Below are positions 15,754 to 24,032 of a stretch of DNA of 64,000 nucleotides, in pieces. Below the pieces are notes generated by a model. That model made no database searches, had not been told where the DNA came from, and saw nothing but the letters and a program-made list of their open reading frames with translations. The stretch spans positions 6,123,700 through 6,187,699 of the forward strand of contig NZ_HF570108.1 in the NCBI RefSeq assembly GCF_000297395.2, read 5' to 3'. The DNA is from Micromonospora lupini str. Lupac 08 (lineage in GTDB: Bacteria; Actinomycetota; Actinomycetes; Mycobacteriales; Micromonosporaceae). Position numbers and translations under genes: made by a program. Position 1 is the stretch's first letter. Each line of letters starts with the position of its first letter.

Positions 15754-16803
15754 TCAGGCCAGGTCGAGAGCGCGGGCCGCAGCCATCGGGTCGTTCCCGA
15801 TGGTCACCGGGGCGGGCGCGGTGGAGATCGCCCACTCCGGGTCCTTCAGGCCGTGGCCGGTCACCGTGCAGACCACCGTCGAGCCGGCCGGAACCGCACC
15901 CACCGCGGCCTGCTGGAGCAGGCCGGCCACGCTGGCCGCGCTGCCCAGCTCGACGAAGACACCCACCTCGCGGGCGAGCAGCCGGTACGCGGTGAGGATC
16001 TCCCGGTCGGTCACCGCCGCGATCAGGCCACCGGAGGCGTCCCGGGCGTCGAGCGCCTTGGTCCAGCTCGCCGGGTTGCCGATCCGGATGGCGGTCGCGA
16101 TCGTCGACGGCTCCGGCACCACCTGGCCGGTCACGATGGGCGCCGCCCCGGACGCCTGGAAGCCGTACATCTTCGGCGCCCGCGTGGCGGCGCCGGCGGC
16201 GTGCTCCTCGGAATAGCCCATCCAGTACGCGGAGATGTTGCCGGCGTTGCCGACGGGCAGGCAGTGGATGTCGGGGGCGTCACCGAGCGCCTCGACGATC
16301 TCGAAGGCGGCGGTCTTCTGGCCGTGCAGCCGGTCGATGTTCACCGAGTTGACAAGCGCGACCGGGTGATCCTGGGCCAGCTTGGCGGCGAGCGCGAGGC
16401 AGTCGTCGAAGTTGCCGCTCACCTGGAGCAGCTTCGCCCCGTGCACAAGCGCCTGGGCCAGCTTGCCCAGCGCGATCTTGCCCTGCGGCACCAGCACCGC
16501 GCAGGTCAGCCCGGCCCGGGCCGCGTACGCCGCGGCGGAGGCGCTGGTGTTGCCGGTGGACGCGCAGATGATCGCCTTGTTGCCGGCCTCGACCGCCTTG
16601 GAGACCGCGAGGGTCATCCCCCGGTCCTTGAAGGAGCCGGTCGGGTTGGCGCCCTCCACCTTGAGGTAGACGTCGCAGCCGATCCGGGCCGAGAGCACGG
16701 GCGCCGGAAGCAGCGGGGTGTTCCCCTCGTGCAGCGTGACGACCGGCGTGGCCGCGGTGACCGGCAGCCGGTCCCGGTACGCCTCGATCAGACCCCGCCA
16801 CAT
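15754..16803 (-). CDS. thrC: Threonine synthase
   Basis: 349-residue PLP enzyme converting O-phosphohomoserine to threonine. The Schiff-base lysine lies in NPTGSFKDRGM near residue 60, and the phosphate-binding ASTGNTSASAA follows. Length and opening match the short actinobacterial type. GAGGAG lies six bases before the ATG at 16803. It follows hom after 134 bp in the argS-lysA-hom-thrC series. Confidence 0.96.
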   Translation of the reverse strand: MWRGLIEAYRDRLPVTAATPVVTLHEGNTPLLPAPVLSARIGCDVYLKVEGANPTGSFKDRGMTLAVSKAVEAGNKAIICASTGNTSASAAAYAARAGLTCAVLVPQGKIALGKLAQALVHGAKLLQVSGNFDDCLALAAKLAQDHPVALVNSVNIDRLHGQKTAAFEIVEALGDAPDIHCLPVGNAGNISAYWMGYSEEHAAGAATRAPKMYGFQASGAAPIVTGQVVPEPSTIATAIRIGNPASWTKALDARDASGGLIAAVTDREILTAYRLLAREVGVFVELGSAASVAGLLQQAAVGAVPAGSTVVCTVTGHGLKDPEWAISTAPAPVTIGNDPMAAARALDLA

Positions 16804-16937
16804 GTCGCTCTCCTCGCCTCTACCTGTGCACCGACCCGAGCATCAGGCACCCTGGACCACCCTGCCGCAGCCATCGATGGCAGACCCCGGGTTACCCACC
16901 TGTCGGGACGGGCGAGCCGCCCCGAGGGTTCAACGAC

Positions 16938-18260
16938 TCACGCGCCGCCCTCGACCCGCAGCACACTCGTCACCGATCGGACAATGTCCAGGCCGCGCAG
17001 CTCGACCACCGTCGCGGCGAGCGCGGCGTCCGGCGCCACGTGGGTGACGATGACCAGCTCGGCGTCGCCGTCCCGGCCGGGCGCCCCGCCCGCGGAGCCC
17101 TGCCGCACGGTCGCGATCGACACGTCGTGCCGGGCGAACACGCCGGCCACCGCGGCCAGCACACCCGGCCGGTCGGCCACGTCCAGGCTCACGTGGTAGC
17201 GGGTCAGCGCCTCGCCCATCGGCCGCACCGCCAGGGCCGCGTACGCGCTCTCGCTGGCCGCGCGGACCCCGGCGAGCCGGTTGCGGGACACCGCCACCAC
17301 GTCGCCGAGCACGGCGCTGGCGGTCGGCGCGCCACCCGCGCCCCGGCCGTAGAACATCAACTGCCCGGCGGCGTCCGCCTCGACGAAGACCGCGTTGAAC
17401 GCGTCGCCGACGCTGGCCAGCGGATGGCTGCGCGGGATCATCGCCGGGTGCACCCGGACGCTCACCGTCTCGCGGCCGGCCGGGTCGACGCCCCGCGCGG
17501 CGATGCAGAGCAGCTTGATCGTGCAGCCCATCGCCTGGGCGCTGGCCATGTCGGCGGCGGTCACCTCGGTGATGCCCTCGCGGTGCACGTCGGCCGCGCC
17601 GACCCGGGTGTGGAACGCCAACGAGGCGAGGATCGCGGCCTTGGCCGCCGCGTCGAAGCCCTCCACGTCGGCGGTGGGGTCGGCCTCCGCGTACCCCAGC
17701 TCGGTGGCCTCTTCCAGGGCCTCGGCGAAGCCGGCGCCGGTGGCGTCCATCGCGGAGAGGATGAAGTTGGTGGTGCCGTTGACGATGCCGGTGACCCGGT
17801 TGATCCGGTCACCGTGCAGCGACTCGCGCAGCGGGCGCAGCAGCGGGATGGCACCGGCCACGGACGCCTCGTAGTAGAGGTCGCCCCCGCCCTCGGCCGC
17901 GGCCTCGTGCAGGGCCACGCCGTCCTCGGCGAGCAGCGCCTTGTTGGCGGTGACCACGCTCTTGCCGGCCCGCAGCGCCTCGACCAGCCAGCCCCGGGCC
18001 GGCTCGATCCCGCCGACCACCTCGATCACCACGTCCACGTCGTCGCGCTTGATCAGGCCGAGCGCGTCGGTGGTGAACAGGTCCTCGTCGACAGGCAGGT
18101 CACCGCGGTCGCGGCCGAGCCGGCGGACGGCGATCCCGGCGATCTCCAGTGGAGCGCCGATGCGGGCGGCCAGGTCGGCCGACTGCTCGTGCAGCAGCCG
18201 AACCACCTCCTGGCCGACCGTGCCGCAGCCGAGCAGCGCCAAGCGCACAGGTGACGTCAT
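16938..18260 (-). CDS. hom: Homoserine dehydrogenase with C-terminal ACT domain
   Basis: 440 residues. The N-terminal Rossmann motif reads LLGCGTVGQEVV, the catalytic domain is in the middle, and an ACT regulatory domain starts near VSLDVADRPGVLAAVAG around residue 355. The enzyme reduces aspartate semialdehyde to homoserine, the branch point to threonine and methionine. The ACT domain implies feedback control by threonine. It is monofunctional, with no aspartokinase fused. The ATG at 18260 overlaps the lysA stop by four bases, so the two are translationally coupled. Confidence 0.96.
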   Translation of the reverse strand: MTSPVRLALLGCGTVGQEVVRLLHEQSADLAARIGAPLEIAGIAVRRLGRDRGDLPVDEDLFTTDALGLIKRDDVDVVIEVVGGIEPARGWLVEALRAGKSVVTANKALLAEDGVALHEAAAEGGGDLYYEASVAGAIPLLRPLRESLHGDRINRVTGIVNGTTNFILSAMDATGAGFAEALEEATELGYAEADPTADVEGFDAAAKAAILASLAFHTRVGAADVHREGITEVTAADMASAQAMGCTIKLLCIAARGVDPAGRETVSVRVHPAMIPRSHPLASVGDAFNAVFVEADAAGQLMFYGRGAGGAPTASAVLGDVVAVSRNRLAGVRAASESAYAALAVRPMGEALTRYHVSLDVADRPGVLAAVAGVFARHDVSIATVRQGSAGGAPGRDGDAELVIVTHVAPDAALAATVVELRGLDIVRSVTSVLRVEGGA

Positions 18261-19642
18261 CCCACATCCAATGCCAGCAGATCGTCTTCGGTCTCCCGCC
18301 GGACGATCAGACGCGCCTGGCCGTCACGCACCGCCACGACCGGCGGTCGGGGCACGTGGTTGTAGTTGCTGGCCATGCTCCGGCAGTAGGCGCCGGTGCC
18401 GGGCACTGCGACAAGATCTCCGGGCTGCACGTCGGCGGGCAGGAATTCATCCTTCACCACGATGTCCCCGGACTCACAGTGCTTTCCCACCACGCGGGCG
18501 AGCAACGGCTGCGCGGTCGACGCCCGGGAGGCGAGCGTCGCCGAGTAGGACGCGTCGTAGAGCGCGGTGCGGATGTTGTCGCTCATCCCGCCGTCGACGC
18601 TCACGTACGTGCGGAGGCCGTCCAGGTCCTTGACCGTGCCGACCTCGTAGAGGGTGAACACGGCCGGCCCGACGATGGCCCGCCCCGGCTCGATCGACAG
18701 GTGCGGCACGGCCAGGTTCTCCGCCGCGCACTCCGAGTCGACGATCTTGCGCAGGCGCTTGGCCAGGTCCTGCGGGTTCGCCGGGTCGTCCTGGGTGGTG
18801 TACGCGATGCCGAACCCGCCACCCAGGTCCAGCTCGGGCAGCTCCACCCCGCGCGCGTCGCGGATCTGCGCCTGAAGGGCGAGCACCCGTCGGGCCGAGA
18901 CCTCGAAGCCGCTGGCGTCGAAGATCTGCGAACCGATGTGCGAGTGCAGGCCGCGCAGCTCCAGCACGCCCTCGTCGAGGATCTTGAAGGCGGCGGTGGC
19001 GGCGGCGCCGCCGGCCAGCGAGAAGCCGAACTTCTGGTCCTCGTGGGCGGTGGCGATGAACTCGTGGGTGTGTGCCTCGACGCCGACCGTGACCCGGACC
19101 AGCACCCGGGGACGGACCCCGCGCTCGCGGGCCAGCGCGGTGAGCCGGTCGATCTCGGTGAACGAGTCGACGATGATCCGCCCCACCCCGGCGTCAAGCG
19201 CCCGGGACAGCTCGGCGACCGACTTGTTGTTGCCGTGGAAGCCCATCCGCTCCGGCGGCATGCCGGCCGACAGCGCCGTGGCCAGCTCGCCGCCGGTGCA
19301 CACGTCGAGGTGCAGCCCCTCCTCGGCGATCATCCGCACCACCGCGCGGCAGAGGAACGCCTTGCCTGCGTAGTAGACGTCCTCGGTCGGGAAGGCCGCC
19401 CGGAAGTCGCGGCAGCGCGAGCGCAGGTCGGCCTCGTCGAGGACGTACACCGGGGTGCCGAACTCGGCCGCGATGTCGCGGACGCTCAGGCCCGCGACGG
19501 CTACCGCGCCGTCGGCCCCCCGCGTCACCGACCGCGGCCACAGCGCCGGCACGAGGGCGTTGACGTCGGCCGGGGTACGCAGCCAGGCCGGCCCCTGGTG
19601 ACTGATGTCCGCGTGCAGTGCACCGGCCTCGTGAGCGCGCAT
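18257..19642 (-). CDS. lysA: Diaminopimelate decarboxylase
   Basis: 461-residue fold-III PLP enzyme that decarboxylates meso-diaminopimelate to lysine. Features are the PLP lysine in VYYAGKAFLC, HIGSQI for phosphate contacts, and the GKHCESGD motif whose Cys acts at the dimer-interface active site. The start at 19642 lies four bases after the argS stop (argS ends at 19647), and its end overlaps hom. This is a tight argS-lysA-hom operon linking lysine and threonine synthesis. Confidence 0.96.
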   Translation of the reverse strand: MRAHEAGALHADISHQGPAWLRTPADVNALVPALWPRSVTRGADGAVAVAGLSVRDIAAEFGTPVYVLDEADLRSRCRDFRAAFPTEDVYYAGKAFLCRAVVRMIAEEGLHLDVCTGGELATALSAGMPPERMGFHGNNKSVAELSRALDAGVGRIIVDSFTEIDRLTALARERGVRPRVLVRVTVGVEAHTHEFIATAHEDQKFGFSLAGGAAATAAFKILDEGVLELRGLHSHIGSQIFDASGFEVSARRVLALQAQIRDARGVELPELDLGGGFGIAYTTQDDPANPQDLAKRLRKIVDSECAAENLAVPHLSIEPGRAIVGPAVFTLYEVGTVKDLDGLRTYVSVDGGMSDNIRTALYDASYSATLASRASTAQPLLARVVGKHCESGDIVVKDEFLPADVQPGDLVAVPGTGAYCRSMASNYNHVPRPPVVAVRDGQARLIVRRETEDDLLALDVG

Positions 19643-19646
19643 CGTG

Positions 19647-21320
19647 CTACATCCTCTCCGGGGCGGAGACGCCGAGCAGGTGCAGCCCGTTGGCGATCAC
19701 CGTACGGGTGGCGTCGTTGAGCCAGAGCCGGGCGCGGTTGGCATCGGTGACGGGCTCGTCACCGCGCGGCAGGATCCGGCAGGTCGGCTCGTCGTAGAAC
19801 CTGTGGTACGCCTGCGACACGCGCTCCTCGAGGTAGCGCGCGACCCGGTGCGGTTCCCGCAGCTCCGCCGCCGAGGCGACCACGGCGGGGAACTCGGCGA
19901 GCGCCTTGAGCAGCTCGTTCTCCTTCTCGTGGTCGAGCAGGTCGGGGCGGAACGCCGCGGCGTCGCCCCGGGTGAGCCCGACCTGGGCGGCCTGGCGGGC
20001 GGCGCTGGCCGTCCGGGCGGCCACGTACTGCACGTAGTAGACCGGGTTGTCGCGGCTCGCCCGCGTCCACAGCTCGATGTCGATGTCGATAGGCGAGTCG
20101 CTGGAGTAGCGGGCGAGCGCGTACCGGGAGGCGTCCACGCCGATGGCGTCGACCAGGTCCTCCAGGGTGATCACCGTGCCGGCCCGCTTGCTCATCCGCA
20201 TCGGGGCGCCGTCGCGCAGCAGGTTGACCAGCTGCCCGATGAGGATCTCCAGGTTGCGCTCCGGGTCGTCGCCGAAGCAGGCGGCCATCGCCTTCATCCG
20301 GCCGATGTAGCCGTGGTGGTCGGCGCCCAGCATGATCACGACGCGCTCGAAGCCGCGCTCGCGCTTGTCCAGGTAGTAGGCGCAGTCCGCGGCGAAGTAC
20401 GTCCACTCGCCGTTGGACTTGCGCAGCACCCGGTCCTTGTCGTCGCCGAAGTCGGTGGTGCGCAGCCAGGTGGCGCCCTCGGCCTCGTAGAGGTGGCCCT
20501 GCTCGCGCAGCCGGGCCAGCGCCAGGTCCAGCTCTCCCCGGTCGTGCAGGTCCTTCTCGTTGAAGTAGGTGTCGAACTCGACCCCGAAGTCGCGCAGCGA
20601 CGAGCGGATCTCGTCGAACATCAGCGCGACGCCCTCGACCCGGAAGACCTCCTGGGCGGCGTCGTCGTCGAGCGAGCGCACCTCCGGCCGGCGGGACTGC
20701 ACCTCGGTGGCGATCTCGGCGATGTACGCGCCGCCGTAGCCGTCCTCCGGCGCGGGCTCGCCCTTGGCGGCGGCGAGCAGCGAGCGGGCGAACCGGTCGA
20801 TCTGCGAGCCGGCGTCGTTGAAGTAGTACTCCGTGCCCACCTCGGCGCCGGTGGCCCGCAGCAGCCGGCTCAGCGCGTCGCCGACGGCCGCCCAGCGGAC
20901 CCCGCCGATGTGCACCGGGCCGGTCGGGTTGGCCGAGACGAACTCCAGGTTGATCTTCTCGCCGGCGAGCCGGTCGCTGCGGCCGTACTCCGCGCCGGCC
21001 TCGACGATCAGCCGGGCGAGCTGGCCGGCGGCGGCGGCGTCGAGGCGGATGTTCAGGAAGCCCGGTCCGGCGATCTCCACCGACTTGATCCCCGGCGCCC
21101 GACCCAGCTCGTCGGCCAGGGCGGTGGCCAGCTCGCGCGGCGGGACGCCCACCTTCTTGCTCAACTGCAGAGCGAGCGTCGAGGCGTAGTCGCCGTGCTC
21201 GGGGTTGCGCGGTCGCTCCACCACCGTGCGCTCCGGGAGCGCGGCGTGATCCAGGCCACGGTCGGTGAAGACGGCGTGGGCGGCGGTGAGGACGACCGAG
21301 GCGAGTTCTGCAGGAGTCAC
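19647..21320 (-). CDS. argS: Arginyl-tRNA synthetase
   Basis: 557 residues, class I synthetase charging tRNA-Arg. The HIGH-type motif appears as NPTGPVHIGG, the KMSKS region as RMSKRAGTV, and a C-terminal DALR anticodon-binding domain ends in LLGVSAPERM. It is first of the argS-lysA-hom run. The GTG start at 21320 has TAACAT six bases upstream and no Shine-Dalgarno, pointing to a leaderless transcript. A substrate tRNA gene, tRNA-Arg(CCG), lies 2.6 kb away. Confidence 0.97.
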   Translation of the reverse strand: MTPAELASVVLTAAHAVFTDRGLDHAALPERTVVERPRNPEHGDYASTLALQLSKKVGVPPRELATALADELGRAPGIKSVEIAGPGFLNIRLDAAAAGQLARLIVEAGAEYGRSDRLAGEKINLEFVSANPTGPVHIGGVRWAAVGDALSRLLRATGAEVGTEYYFNDAGSQIDRFARSLLAAAKGEPAPEDGYGGAYIAEIATEVQSRRPEVRSLDDDAAQEVFRVEGVALMFDEIRSSLRDFGVEFDTYFNEKDLHDRGELDLALARLREQGHLYEAEGATWLRTTDFGDDKDRVLRKSNGEWTYFAADCAYYLDKRERGFERVVIMLGADHHGYIGRMKAMAACFGDDPERNLEILIGQLVNLLRDGAPMRMSKRAGTVITLEDLVDAIGVDASRYALARYSSDSPIDIDIELWTRASRDNPVYYVQYVAARTASAARQAAQVGLTRGDAAAFRPDLLDHEKENELLKALAEFPAVVASAAELREPHRVARYLEERVSQAYHRFYDEPTCRILPRGDEPVTDANRARLWLNDATRTVIANGLHLLGVSAPERM

Positions 21321-21326
21321 CCAACC

Positions 21327-21332
21327 ATGTTA
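21327..21332 (-). promoter_or_regulatory. Candidate -10 hexamer (TAACAT) for leaderless argS operon
   Basis: TAACAT on the minus strand fits TANNNT and lies six bases upstream of the argS GTG. That puts the predicted transcription start at the start codon. It is shared intergenic space with the divergent DUF3105 gene. Confidence 0.45.
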
Positions 21333-21417
21333 TCGGGGGTAGACTCGGCCACTCGGCGGCTACCCTGCGCGTCATCCGGCCCGCCACTCCCCTGACCGAC
21401 CGACCTGACGAGGCACG

Positions 21418-22218
21418 ATGAGCATCAGCACCCCGGGCGGCCCTGAGCGCCGCCCGACCGTGGTCAGCACCGGCAAGAAGCCGGCCGCGGGCCGGCCGGC
21501 GTCCGGCGCCAAGGCCGGCACCGGCAAGCCGGCAGCCACGCCACGGGCAGGCGGCAAGGGCCCCCGCAAGCCGGTCACCCCGGTCAAGGTGAGCCAGGGC
21601 CGGGCCTGGGGCCCGATCGCGCTCTTCGTGACCGTGGGCGTGCTGGCCGCCGGCATCATCGGTTACGGCGCCTGGGCGTCGTTCCAGGGCTCCAAGCCGT
21701 GGGACAAGAAGGCAAACGCCATCGACGGCATCGTCAACATCCGCAAGACCGACAAGACGAGCCTCGAGTACGAGTCCCACAAGTCGGGCCCGCTGACCTA
21801 CAAGTACTCCCCGCCGGTGGGCGGGGTGCACAACGCGGCCTGGCAGAACTGCATGGGCGACGTCTACGACGCCCCGATCGCCAACGAGCACGCGGTGCAC
21901 AGCCTGGAGCACGGCGCGGTCTGGATCACCTACCGCCCGGACCTGCCGAAGGACCAGGTCGAGAAGCTCGCCGGCAAGGTGCGCGGCGTCGAGAAGATGC
22001 TGATGAGCCCGTACGAGGGGCTGGACAAGCCGATCTCGCTCCAGGCGTGGGGCTACCAGCTCAAGGTCGACAACGCCGACGACAAGCGGATCGACGAGTT
22101 CATCAAGGACCTGCGGGTGAACGCCTCCGTCGAGGGCCCGACCGCGCTGTGCAACACGGGCATCACCGCCACCGGCACCACGCCGCGTGAGCTCCAGCAG
22201 CAGCCCCCCACCCAGTAA
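21418..22218 (+). CDS. DUF3105 membrane-anchored protein
   Basis: 266 residues: a Lys/Pro/Gly-rich cytoplasmic N terminus (1-58), one membrane segment (about 63-85, PIALFVTVGVLAAGII), then an extracytoplasmic DUF3105 domain. Conserved-looking residues cluster in AWQNCMGDVYDAPI and HAVHSLEHGAVWITY, with Cys and His residues suited to metal or thiol chemistry. The function of the family is not established. It is followed after eight bases by a DUF305 protein, implying a shared role at the cell surface, plausibly copper handling by analogy with DUF305 proteins. Confidence 0.85.
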   Translation: MSISTPGGPERRPTVVSTGKKPAAGRPASGAKAGTGKPAATPRAGGKGPRKPVTPVKVSQGRAWGPIALFVTVGVLAAGIIGYGAWASFQGSKPWDKKANAIDGIVNIRKTDKTSLEYESHKSGPLTYKYSPPVGGVHNAAWQNCMGDVYDAPIANEHAVHSLEHGAVWITYRPDLPKDQVEKLAGKVRGVEKMLMSPYEGLDKPISLQAWGYQLKVDNADDKRIDEFIKDLRVNASVEGPTALCNTGITATGTTPRELQQQPPTQ

Positions 22219-22226
22219 GGACGGCC

Positions 22227-22895
22227 ATGACAGCCCCCGCCACCACCGACACCGAGCACGACGACGTCGTGGCCGCCCCGGACGAGGGCGGCCGGGCCCC
22301 GGCGCGGCGCTACGGCCTGGCGGCGCTCGCCGTCATGGTGGTGGTGGGCCTGCTGCTCGGGTACGCCGGTGGCCTGCTCACCCCCCGGCTCGTCCGGCCC
22401 GGTGACTCTTCGGTCGAGGCGGGCTTCGCGCGGGACATGACGACCCACCACGCGCAGGCGGTGGAGATGAGCCTCATCGCGTACCGGTCGGCGACGCTGC
22501 CCGAGGTGCGGCAGATCGCCGTCGACATCGCCACCGGCCAGCAGGGCGAGATCGGCGCCATGCAGACCTGGCTGCGCGAGTGGGGGCTCAGCCCGACCGG
22601 TTCGAAGCCGCCGATGTCGTGGATGTCGGACGGGGCCACCGTCAAGGACGGGCTGATGCCGGGCATGGCCACGCCCCAGCAGATGGCCTCGTTGCGCGAC
22701 GCCAAGGGCATCGAGGTCGACAGGCAGTTCCTGAAGCTGATGTACGACCACCACCTGGGCGGGATCCACATGATCGACGCGGCGCTCGGCGAGACCGACC
22801 ACGCGGAGGTCGTGCGGGTGGCGCAGACCATGAAGAACACCCAGCAGACCGAGCTGAACAACCTCCGGCAGCTCCAGGCGCAGGCCAAGGGCTGA
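22227..22895 (+). CDS. DUF305 family protein, probable metal-binding ferritin-like domain
   Basis: 222 residues with a single N-terminal membrane anchor (about 30-50) and an extracytoplasmic DUF305 domain. The two hallmark His/Met motifs are present: MTTHHAQAVEMS and MYDHHLGGIHMID. DUF305 includes cyanobacterial CopM, which binds copper in the periplasm, so copper binding is the best guess. It is co-transcribed with the DUF3105 gene and closed by the hairpin at 22914-22956. The ATG is at 22227. Confidence 0.88.
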   Translation: MTAPATTDTEHDDVVAAPDEGGRAPARRYGLAALAVMVVVGLLLGYAGGLLTPRLVRPGDSSVEAGFARDMTTHHAQAVEMSLIAYRSATLPEVRQIAVDIATGQQGEIGAMQTWLREWGLSPTGSKPPMSWMSDGATVKDGLMPGMATPQQMASLRDAKGIEVDRQFLKLMYDHHLGGIHMIDAALGETDHAEVVRVAQTMKNTQQTELNNLRQLQAQAKG

Positions 22896-22913
22896 TCCAC
22901 CGTACGGGCGCAC

Positions 22914-22956
22914 CGGGCCCGCGTCACCGTCGCTCGTCGGCGAGGGCGCGGGCCCG
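22914..22956 (+). terminator. Hairpin after DUF3105-DUF305 operon
   Basis: CGGGCCCGCG (22914-22923) pairs exactly with CGCGGGCCCG (22947-22956) across a 23-nt loop that can fold further. It lies 19 bases after the DUF305 stop. Confidence 0.7.
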
Positions 22957-22973
22957 TTCCGTGCGTGACGCGA

Positions 22974-23050
22974 TGATCGACTCGGGTTCCTGGAAGTCGG
23001 GGTGTCCGAGGCGCGTTGACAGCCCGATTTCCAGGAAATCGAGTCGATCA
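22974..23050. repeat. Dispersed palindromic element, 77-bp family, copy A
   Basis: The outer arm TGATCGACTCG starts at 22974 and CGAGTCGATCA ends at 23050. Arms of 28 positions pair with three mismatches and continue inward as GGTGTC / GACA remnants. Copies of the same length lie at 37877-37953 and 54189-54265. It is intergenic, 123 bp before the IS630-derived gene. Confidence 0.88.
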
Positions 23051-23172
23051 ACGCCCGTCTTGTCCGTTGAGTCCGGTATGGGACGATTGACCGAGACAGG
23101 CGATTACGTTGCTTAGAGAGTTTTCTCCGCACATATCGTGACCAGAGGTGATTCGGGCTCGTTGCCCAAGAC

Positions 23173-23865
23173 GTGGGGGTTGCACTCAGAGACGCACGGC
23201 GCTCGGTCACCAGTTGGTGCCGACGCCACACCATCGGCGGTGACGGGGCGGTGGCAGCCGTCCGTCGCGGACAGCGGCAGGGCGAGCCGGGAACGCTCAG
23301 CCGCGAACAGGAACTCGAACTGATCGACACACTCCGGGGCGTCCACCCCGACGAGTTCGGCCTGGACGAGGAGCTGTGGACGCGGCAGAGCCTCACCACG
23401 CTCATCCAGCGCCGGTTCGACCTCCCGCTGGACGTGGGGGCGGTCGGGGCGTACCTGCGGGCCTGGGGGTTGGGTCCGCGGGAACCGCGCGAGCGGGCCT
23501 GCGGGCTCTGCGTCAGCGCGGTCGAGCGTTGGGTACGCAGCGAGTACCCGGCGATCACGCGGACGGCCCAGGAGCACCTCGCCGAGGTCTACTGGATCGG
23601 CCGGGTGCGGCTGCGCGGCACGATGCCGGCGGCGGACGTGATCTCCGCGGTGTCGTCCCGGGGCCGGGTGCGCTTCATGATCACCACGCCGACCGTCGAC
23701 CCGCCGCTCCCCCGCGACTTCGTGCTGCGACTCAGCGGCGAGGAGCAGCGCACCGTACACCTGATCGTGGACGGGTCCTGGCCACGCAACGAGTGGCCGC
23801 GGCGCCTGCCCCGGCGGATCGTCCTGCATCCGCTACCCAGCTGCGGGCGGGCGATCGCGGCCTGA
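23173..23865 (+). CDS. IS630-family transposase-derived protein lacking catalytic residues
   Basis: 230 residues that follow the IS630 transposase plan: a partial helix-turn-helix (LRDARRSVTSWCRRHTIGG), the linker GTLSREQELELIDTLRG, winged-helix segment LWTRQSLTTLIQRRFDLPLD, VGAYLRAWGLGPREP, then a shortened RNase H-like part. The motif around the first catalytic Asp (usually WxDE) reads YWIGRVRL. The second region reads VHLIVDGSW and keeps an Asp. The SPELNPxE region is replaced by a short tail, PSCGRAIAA. About 25 residues are missing after the first site. It cannot transpose; it is either a domesticated DNA-binding protein or a decayed remnant with an intact frame. The GTG start (23173) cuts into the helix-turn-helix. 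Confidence 0.7.
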   Translation: MGVALRDARRSVTSWCRRHTIGGDGAVAAVRRGQRQGEPGTLSREQELELIDTLRGVHPDEFGLDEELWTRQSLTTLIQRRFDLPLDVGAVGAYLRAWGLGPREPRERACGLCVSAVERWVRSEYPAITRTAQEHLAEVYWIGRVRLRGTMPAADVISAVSSRGRVRFMITTPTVDPPLPRDFVLRLSGEEQRTVHLIVDGSWPRNEWPRRLPRRIVLHPLPSCGRAIAA

Positions 23866-23870
23866 GCACC

Positions 23871-23904
23871 GGGTGAGCCGGTCGCCGACACGACCGGCTC
23901 ACCC
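23871..23904 (+). terminator. Perfect 14-bp hairpin after the IS630-derived gene
   Basis: GGGTGAGCCGGTCG (23871-23884) and CGACCGGCTCACCC (23891-23904) pair perfectly around CCGACA. It starts five bases after the stop codon and insulates the tRNA gene downstream. Confidence 0.82.
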
Positions 23905-23937
23905 GATACCGATTCGGCGTACGCCGAGGAGGTTTGC

Positions 23938-23943
23938 TAGTCT
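23938..23943 (+). promoter_or_regulatory. Possible -10 (TAGTCT) of the tRNA-Arg gene
   Basis: TAGTCT fits TANNNT and ends 14 bases before the mature tRNA 5' end. The -35 is not clear. Confidence 0.35.
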
Positions 23944-23957
23944 TCTCCAGTCGCTGA

Positions 23958-24032
23958 GCCCCCGTAGCTCAGGGGATAGAGCACCGCCCTCCGGAGGCGG
24001 GGGCGCAGGTTCGAATCCTGCCGGGGGCACCA
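23958..24032 (+). tRNA. tRNA-Arg (anticodon CCG)
   Basis: The full cloverleaf can be drawn: acceptor GCCCCCG (23958-23964) with CGGGGGC (24022-24028); D stem GCTC/GAGC; anticodon stem CCGCC/GGCGG with loop CTCCGGA giving anticodon CCG at 23991-23993; T stem GCAGG/CCTGC with TTCGAAT loop. The discriminator base A and CCA are encoded (24029-24032). It reads the CGG arginine codon, frequent in this GC-rich genome. Confidence 0.97.
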
